Assembly: GCA_964435565.1 (NCBI GenBank)
Contig: CAYSZR010000027.1
Location: forward strand, 1-26,527
Origin: QAMH01 sp964435565
GTDB taxonomy: Bacteria; Actinomycetota; Coriobacteriia; Coriobacteriales; QAMH01
Length of the DNA stretch: 26,527 bases
Reading direction: 5' to 3'
Of the stretch, positions 21,794 through 26,527 are shown piece by piece. Numbering within the stretch: the first letter of the stretch is position 1; every line of letters begins with the position of its first letter. The translations under genes and the position numbers were made by a program. Under the pieces are notes generated by a model. The model did not search any database. It was not told the origin of the DNA and worked only from the letters and a program-made list of their open reading frames with translations.

Positions 21794-23182
21794 TTAGACC
21801 ATATCCTCGAACTTCGAGAGGTCGATATTTCCCATTCCCGGAATACGCATACGGCGGCGATGGCCCTTCTTGCCTTTTTTACCACCCTGCTGATTGAAGG
21901 CAGAGGCGAGCTTCTTGACCTGCTTGCGTGTCTCGTTATAACGCTTGATGAGCTGATTTACCTGTTGGACCGATAATCCACACCCATTTGCAATACGTTG
22001 CCTGCGCGAACCGTTGATAAGCGAAGGCTTGTGTCGTTCTTCTGCCGTCATCGAATTGATAATCGCCTCGGTACGGTCAAGCTCGTGCTCGTCGACCTGT
22101 CCCGCGTTAAGGGCCTTATCGCCTCCGGGAAGCGCACTCACCAGCTTGCCGATTCCACCCATTTTGCGTGTCTGATTGATAATTTCCAGAAAGTCATTGA
22201 AATCAAACTGCGCCTTTGCCAGACGCTCGGCTTCTGCCTGCTCGATTTCCCGATCTTGGACTTCGATAGCACGCTCGATAACCGAAACGACATCGCCCAT
22301 GCCCAAAATACGCTTTGCCATGCGGTCCGGATGAAACACCTCGAGCGAATCGGGCTTTTCACCGGCCGATATGAACTCGATGGGCTTGCCCGTAACCTCC
22401 AAAATAGAGAGGGCACCACCACCGCGGGCGTCGCCATCCATTTTAGACATGATGACACCGTCGAAATCGACCTTTTCCGCAAACGCAGAAGCAACGTTTA
22501 CAACATCCTGGCCGGTCATCGCATCTACAACCATAAGAATCTGATCAGGCTGCACGGCATCGCGAATGGCAACAGCCTCGTCCATCATCTCGTCATCCAC
22601 ATGCAGGCGGCCTGCCGTGTCAACGATAACCACGTCGCGAAGATTGTCGATAGCGTCACGTACGCCTTCCGTAGCGATTTTGACGGGATCTTTTCCATCG
22701 CCACGATATACGCGAACATCCTGTTCATCGCCAAGCGCCTGCAACTGATCGGCTGCAGCAGGACGATATACGTCGCATGCAACAAGTAGCGGAACATGGC
22801 CCTGCTTTTTCAGACGATAGGCAAGCTTTGCCGCTGCCGTCGTCTTGCCCGAACCTTGGAGTCCCACAAGCATGACAACGCCTGGGATACGGCTTCCAAG
22901 TTTGAGTTCTGCTGTCTGACCGCCAAGAAGCTCGGTCAATTCGTCGAGCACGACCTTTATGACGTTTTGACCAGGCGTGAGCGAATCCATGACCTCGGCA
23001 GTCAGGCAACGCTCCTTAACGCGTTTGGTAAAGCCTTTGACAACCTTGAAGTTAACATCGGCTTCGAGCAAAGCCATACGTATCTCACGTACGCCCGCGT
23101 CTATATCCTCTTCGGTCAAGTGGCCTTTCGATTTAAAGCCCGAAAATGCGTTTTGCAGTTTTTCGGATAGATTCTCGAACAT
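21794..23182 (-). CDS. ffh: Signal recognition particle protein Ffh (SRP54)
   Basis: A 462-residue SRP GTPase that binds signal sequences of nascent membrane proteins and 4.5S/6S RNA. N domain from MFENLSEKLQ; G domain with GLQGSGKTTAAAKL (P-loop), CDVYRPAAADQL, DTAGRLHVDDEMM and MSKMDGDARGG; M domain with INGSRRQRIANGCGLSVQQV, the RNA-binding RRxRIAxGxG element, and a Lys/Gly-rich linker to PGMGNIDLSKFEDMV. Standard family length. Two adjacent ATG codons (23185 and 23182) follow AAGGAG; the second has the better spacing. It lies 9 nt downstream of the ftsY stop, co-transcribed with it, and ends at a hairpin terminator. Confidence 0.97.
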   Translation of the reverse strand: MFENLSEKLQNAFSGFKSKGHLTEEDIDAGVREIRMALLEADVNFKVVKGFTKRVKERCLTAEVMDSLTPGQNVIKVVLDELTELLGGQTAELKLGSRIPGVVMLVGLQGSGKTTAAAKLAYRLKKQGHVPLLVACDVYRPAAADQLQALGDEQDVRVYRGDGKDPVKIATEGVRDAIDNLRDVVIVDTAGRLHVDDEMMDEAVAIRDAVQPDQILMVVDAMTGQDVVNVASAFAEKVDFDGVIMSKMDGDARGGGALSILEVTGKPIEFISAGEKPDSLEVFHPDRMAKRILGMGDVVSVIERAIEVQDREIEQAEAERLAKAQFDFNDFLEIINQTRKMGGIGKLVSALPGGDKALNAGQVDEHELDRTEAIINSMTAEERHKPSLINGSRRQRIANGCGLSVQQVNQLIKRYNETRKQVKKLASAFNQQGGKKGKKGHRRRMRIPGMGNIDLSKFEDMV

Positions 23183-23191
23183 CATCGCTCC

Positions 23192-24430
23192 TTATGAAAA
23201 CCAGCGGCGCATCTTTGCGCGGAAGGATTCTTTCTCATCTGCAGCTTCTGACTCCGGTTCCGGTTCCGGCACCGCTTCAGATTCATCTTCACGATCAGGC
23301 TCGGACTCAATTTCACCAGACTCCCCGTCAGGGACAGTGAGCTCGGCATCAACAACATCATCTGATTCATCGGGCTCGATATGAGCATCCTGGGGCTCCT
23401 CAAATACACAGGATGCTTCTTCTGGTTCGAATCCGGTTTCCTCATCGGGAATTTCGCTGACAGCCTCAGATACAACGGACGAAATGTGTTCAGTATCCCC
23501 TTCGTCAAGAGAGCTGTCATCAGACTCATAATCTCGCATCTCGCCAAAGAGCGCTTCCGCGTATTCGCGCGCTTCAAATGGTTGCAGATCCTCGATACCT
23601 TCACCCACGCCAACACGTAAAATGGGCAGATTCAACTCATGGCTCACGGCAACAGCGATACCGCCTTTGGCGGTGCCATCAAGCTTCGTCATAATGACAC
23701 CATCCAAATCAAGCGCCTTGTCGAACTCGCGCGCTTGCGCCAGTCCGTTTTGCCCGGTTGTCGCATCGATGACCAGTACAGTCTTCACGTCAAAATTTGC
23801 TCGCTTGCGCGTGACGTTCACAACCTTTTGCAGTTCGCGCATCAATTCGTCAGATGTGTGCAGGCGTCCCGAGGTGTCGATGAGGATAAGATCGCTCCCA
23901 AGCTCCTCTGCACGCTCAATGACGTCATAACATACGCTTGCCGGATCTGACCCCCGCTCACGCTTCACCACTTCAACCCCGCTGCGCTGACCCCATACGT
24001 CGAGCTGCTCGATCGCCGCCGCGCGAAATGTATCAGCCGATCCTATAAGTACTTTGCGACCACCAATTGTCGCCTGGTTTGCAAGCTTGCCAACAGTCGT
24101 CGTCTTCCCCGCGCCGTTAATGCCCACGAAGAGCACGCAAACCGGGTTCATATGAAATGGGTCTGATTCCGTCTGGGCAAATAACGATGATATTTCATCC
24201 GCGAGCAGATCGAGAACGGCATATGCATCAGGAAGCGCCCTGCGCGTCGCCTGATCGCGCAGGCTATCGATGACCGTCATAGTCGCACGGGCACCCAGAT
24301 CGCTCAAAATGAGCGTTTCCTCAAGATCGTCCCAAAAGTCCTCATCGAGCTTAGGCCCACGACGAAACAAGACGTTCATTCGCTCGCCGAATTTGGTCCT
24401 GCTCCTGCTGACTCTATCTTTAAACGCCAT
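23192..24430 (-). CDS. ftsY: SRP receptor FtsY with a C-terminal acidic tail
   Basis: A 412-residue docking GTPase for SRP at the membrane. N domain 1-90; G domain with GINGAGKTTTVGKLA (103-117), DTFRAAAIEQLD, DTSGRLHTSDEL (185-196; Ser in place of the common DTAGR Ala), MTKLDGTAKGG (247-257) and the closing GEGIEDLQPFEAREYAEALFG. The unusual part is residues ~297-412: about 115 residues dominated by Glu, Asp and Ser, ending in a basic-aromatic RAKMRRWFS. Acidic A domains of FtsY are classically N-terminal; here the N terminus begins almost at once with the N domain. ATG 24430 has AAGGAG 5 nt upstream and lies 20 nt after the smc stop. Confidence 0.96.
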   Translation of the reverse strand: MAFKDRVSRSRTKFGERMNVLFRRGPKLDEDFWDDLEETLILSDLGARATMTVIDSLRDQATRRALPDAYAVLDLLADEISSLFAQTESDPFHMNPVCVLFVGINGAGKTTTVGKLANQATIGGRKVLIGSADTFRAAAIEQLDVWGQRSGVEVVKRERGSDPASVCYDVIERAEELGSDLILIDTSGRLHTSDELMRELQKVVNVTRKRANFDVKTVLVIDATTGQNGLAQAREFDKALDLDGVIMTKLDGTAKGGIAVAVSHELNLPILRVGVGEGIEDLQPFEAREYAEALFGEMRDYESDDSSLDEGDTEHISSVVSEAVSEIPDEETGFEPEEASCVFEEPQDAHIEPDESDDVVDAELTVPDGESGEIESEPDREDESEAVPEPEPESEAADEKESFRAKMRRWFS

Positions 24431-24450
24431 ATTGACTCCTTAGCGGGCTA

Positions 24451-26527
24451 TCACTGCGCGCCGCTGAATTCCTCGACATCACGTGGGCGCCCCGATGCAT
24501 CCTCTGAAAGCCGGATCGTCTGGTCAAGCTTCTGCGAGACAAGCTTCGAGACACCGTCGCTTCGCATCGACACGCCATAGAGCAAATCCGCCATTTCCAT
24601 AGTGCGACGCTGATGGCTGATTATGATGAACTGCGTTGTTGTACGTATGCTGTCCAGATACGCCAACATGCGACGCAGGTTCGTATCGTCAAGTGCAGCC
24701 TCGACCTCGTCGAGGATATAGAATGGCGTCTTCCTGACACGATATACGGCAAATAGCAGCGCAAGCGCTACGAGCGACTGTTCGCCGCCTGAAAGCAGCG
24801 TCTGTTTGCGCACCATCTTGCCACGTGGCTGTGCATGCACTTCCACGCCCGTTTCCTCGGGATTACTCGGATCGGTAAGTTCGATATGTCCGTTTCCACC
24901 AGGAAACAGCTGGGCAAACACTTCTTCGAAATTAGCATTGACCTGCTCGAAGGTATCAAGAAAGCGATTGCGCATCTTCCGATCGATAGCTGTGACGATA
25001 CGTTGCAGCGCTTTGGCAGCAGCCTCAAGATCATCTATCTGTACCGCCATAAAGCTGCGGCGCTCCTTGAGCTTGCGGTATTCCTCGACGGCAACCGGGT
25101 TGACCGACCCAAGATTATCGAGCTTGCGACGTAATTTATCTGCGCGCTTCTCGTCCGCCTCGCGATCTTCAGGAGCCGGCGTGGCCAACGCGATATCAAG
25201 CAACACGCCATGCGTTTCGGTGATGGTCTTTATGGCAGTCTCGACCTTGACCTCGAGCTTGCTCTTTTCAATGCGTACCTGTGTCAGGCCCTCGGCGACT
25301 TCGTCGAGCTTAGCCTGCTCATCTGCTACCGCCTCGCGGGCCTTTTCTATGGTATCGCGCAGATCGCCTTGACCCGCCTGTTCCATTTGTGCGCGATCAC
25401 GAAGCGCATGCGCCTTTTCCGTCACGCCTTCGCGCAAAACGGTAAACGCCCCGTAAAGCGGCTCGACACGCAAGCGCAGGATTTCCAGGCTCGTTTCGGT
25501 CTCACGTGATACGGCAAGCGATTTGGCCAGCTGCGCAATCTCTCGTTGCAATCCCTCGATCTGCTTGCTCAGATGACGTTCACGCTCGCGTGCAGTCGCA
25601 TAATCTACCTGGATCGCCGATATGGAACGAGCAAACGAGTCTTCACGGTCCGCCAGCCCATGGCTCTTCTCTCGGGCCCGAACGGCATTCTCATCGAATT
25701 CATCTTTCTGAGCAGAGAGCTCCTTCTTGCGTACCGCAAGCTGCTCAACTTTTTCTCGGCTTGCAGCTGTATCCTCGACAATGCGCGCACGACGTTCCTC
25801 GATCTGCCCTTTTTCCTGCAGCTGCCCCGTAATGCTCTGCTCCAGACGCCCAACCTCTTCACGCAAGCTATCGGCTTCGCCGGAAATCTGGGCAATCGAT
25901 TGGGACAGTTCAAAATCATCCGCTTGGGCGACCTGAAGGTTCTTGAGCGCTTCTGCGACAGCGCGTTCTCCTTCTTCGACCGCATGTATGATCTTCGGTT
26001 CCTCGTTTTCAAGTTCGCGCATACGGCGTTTGCGACTTAAGACGCCCTCGCCATCGGTTGTCTGCGTGCAGATAGCAACCTTGCCATCTGGCCAGGCAAC
26101 CACACCAGAACGCGTGACAAACCGCGACCCCGTCGTATCTTGTGCAGCGGCGTCAATTGCCTCTTGCGCAGAATCAAGCACATAGACATCGCCCAGCAGG
26201 AGTTCTGCAACGCGCGCGTGCTCGGGTGCATATTTGATTTCATCAAGAAGCCGCTTGCCCTTCTTGGCGCGCGTGTGCTTAACTGGCTTGCCATCAACGC
26301 TGATGAGTGAAAGTTCCCCGCCGCTCACCTTTGCACTCAAAAGCTCCTCCGCAAGCTTTGCAGAGGCGCCGGCATCCTTCATGAGAACGCCGAACATATC
26401 AGAGCCGAGCAACTGCTCGACAAGCTCCTCGAAATCAGCCGGTGCCGAAAAAAACTCGCTTACTGGCAAGACCAGCTCTTCGAGCTCTTCTTTTCTTTGC
26501 ATGGTCCAGGCAAGCAGCGGGCGAGAA
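24451..26527 (-). CDS. smc: Chromosome segregation protein SMC (C-terminal part; runs off the right edge)
   Basis: About 690 visible residues of SMC. The open frame continues through the window edge, so the apparent start at 26502 is internal (in-frame SRPLLAWT precedes it). Order: end of the first coiled coil; hinge (~VEQLLGSDMFGVLMKD to YVLDSAQEAIDAAAQ and VTRSGVVAWPDG); long second coiled coil rich in Glu, Lys and Arg; then the C-terminal head with the ABC signature TLLSGGEQSLVALALLFA, Walker B FYILDEVEAALDD and the switch His in FIIISHQRRTMEMAD. It acts in condensation and segregation of the nucleoid with ScpA/ScpB. It is followed closely by ftsY and ffh, a conserved bacterial arrangement. 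Confidence 0.96.
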   Translation of the reverse strand, partial: SRPLLAWTMQRKEELEELVLPVSEFFSAPADFEELVEQLLGSDMFGVLMKDAGASAKLAEELLSAKVSGGELSLISVDGKPVKHTRAKKGKRLLDEIKYAPEHARVAELLLGDVYVLDSAQEAIDAAAQDTTGSRFVTRSGVVAWPDGKVAICTQTTDGEGVLSRKRRMRELENEEPKIIHAVEEGERAVAEALKNLQVAQADDFELSQSIAQISGEADSLREEVGRLEQSITGQLQEKGQIEERRARIVEDTAASREKVEQLAVRKKELSAQKDEFDENAVRAREKSHGLADREDSFARSISAIQVDYATARERERHLSKQIEGLQREIAQLAKSLAVSRETETSLEILRLRVEPLYGAFTVLREGVTEKAHALRDRAQMEQAGQGDLRDTIEKAREAVADEQAKLDEVAEGLTQVRIEKSKLEVKVETAIKTITETHGVLLDIALATPAPEDREADEKRADKLRRKLDNLGSVNPVAVEEYRKLKERRSFMAVQIDDLEAAAKALQRIVTAIDRKMRNRFLDTFEQVNANFEEVFAQLFPGGNGHIELTDPSNPEETGVEVHAQPRGKMVRKQTLLSGGEQSLVALALLFAVYRVRKTPFYILDEVEAALDDTNLRRMLAYLDSIRTTTQFIIISHQRRTMEMADLLYGVSMRSDGVSKLVSQKLDQTIRLSEDASGRPRDVEEFSGAQ

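Noticed and set aside
23421..23435. GGTTCGAATCC on the plus strand, the classic tRNA T-loop sequence.
   Set aside because: It lies inside the ftsY coding sequence with no acceptor stem, D arm or anticodon arm around it.
21794..26527. The smc-ftsY-ffh block as part of the accessory system.
   Set aside because: It is a conserved housekeeping cluster, separated from the molybdo operon by a terminator.

Overview
The window looks like a contig from an anaerobic actinobacterium of the Coriobacteriia, most likely Eggerthellaceae (inference). The signs are multi-pass membrane proteins with a C-terminal LuxR helix-turn-helix, paralogous cytoplasmic molybdopterin enzymes each with a small Fe-S partner, several MFS carriers next to them, and an ordinary smc-ftsY-ffh cluster at the right end. 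It is a draft scaffold: two runs of 10 N (3922-3931 and 18294-18303) interrupt genes.

Layout. (1) 101-3065, minus: two tandem membrane-bound LuxR-type regulators. (2) 3573-8616, plus, divergent from the regulators: molybdopterin oxidoreductase catalytic subunit, four-cluster-type Fe-S subunit, two small Cys-rich proteins and an MFS transporter, closed by a hairpin shared with the convergent next gene. (3) 8674-13559, minus: UroD-like methyltransferase, LysR regulator, then a cassette of a trigger-factor-like chaperone, a PP2C-like protein, a zinc-ribbon protein and a tiny Cys-rich protein. (4) 13560-13825: divergent promoter region with a 14-bp-arm palindrome, then a plus-strand HTH protein (13826-14524). 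(5) 14550-21545, minus: a second molybdopterin operon in the order catalytic subunit, Fe-S subunit, amidohydrolase, MFS, MFS. (6) 21794-26527, minus: ffh, ftsY and the 3' part of smc, i.e. conserved chromosomal backbone.

How it may work together (inference): the two molybdo-enzymes appear soluble, with no Tat signal and no membrane anchor. Each probably carries out a reductive or hydration-type reaction on a small organic, perhaps aromatic, substrate imported by the neighbouring MFS carriers. The amidohydrolase (decarboxylase-type superfamily) and the UroD-like methyltransferase would be further steps on such substrates. The LuxR pair and the LysR protein are the likely substrate-sensing regulators.

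Both N gaps show the same artefact-like pattern. Beside each gap is a 120-190 bp piece of an unrelated gene (an ABC sugar/nucleoside permease; a class II fructose-bisphosphate aldolase). Removing the piece restores a full-length uninterrupted gene in frame. I therefore read both genes as intact in the genome and the breaks as assembly chimeras.
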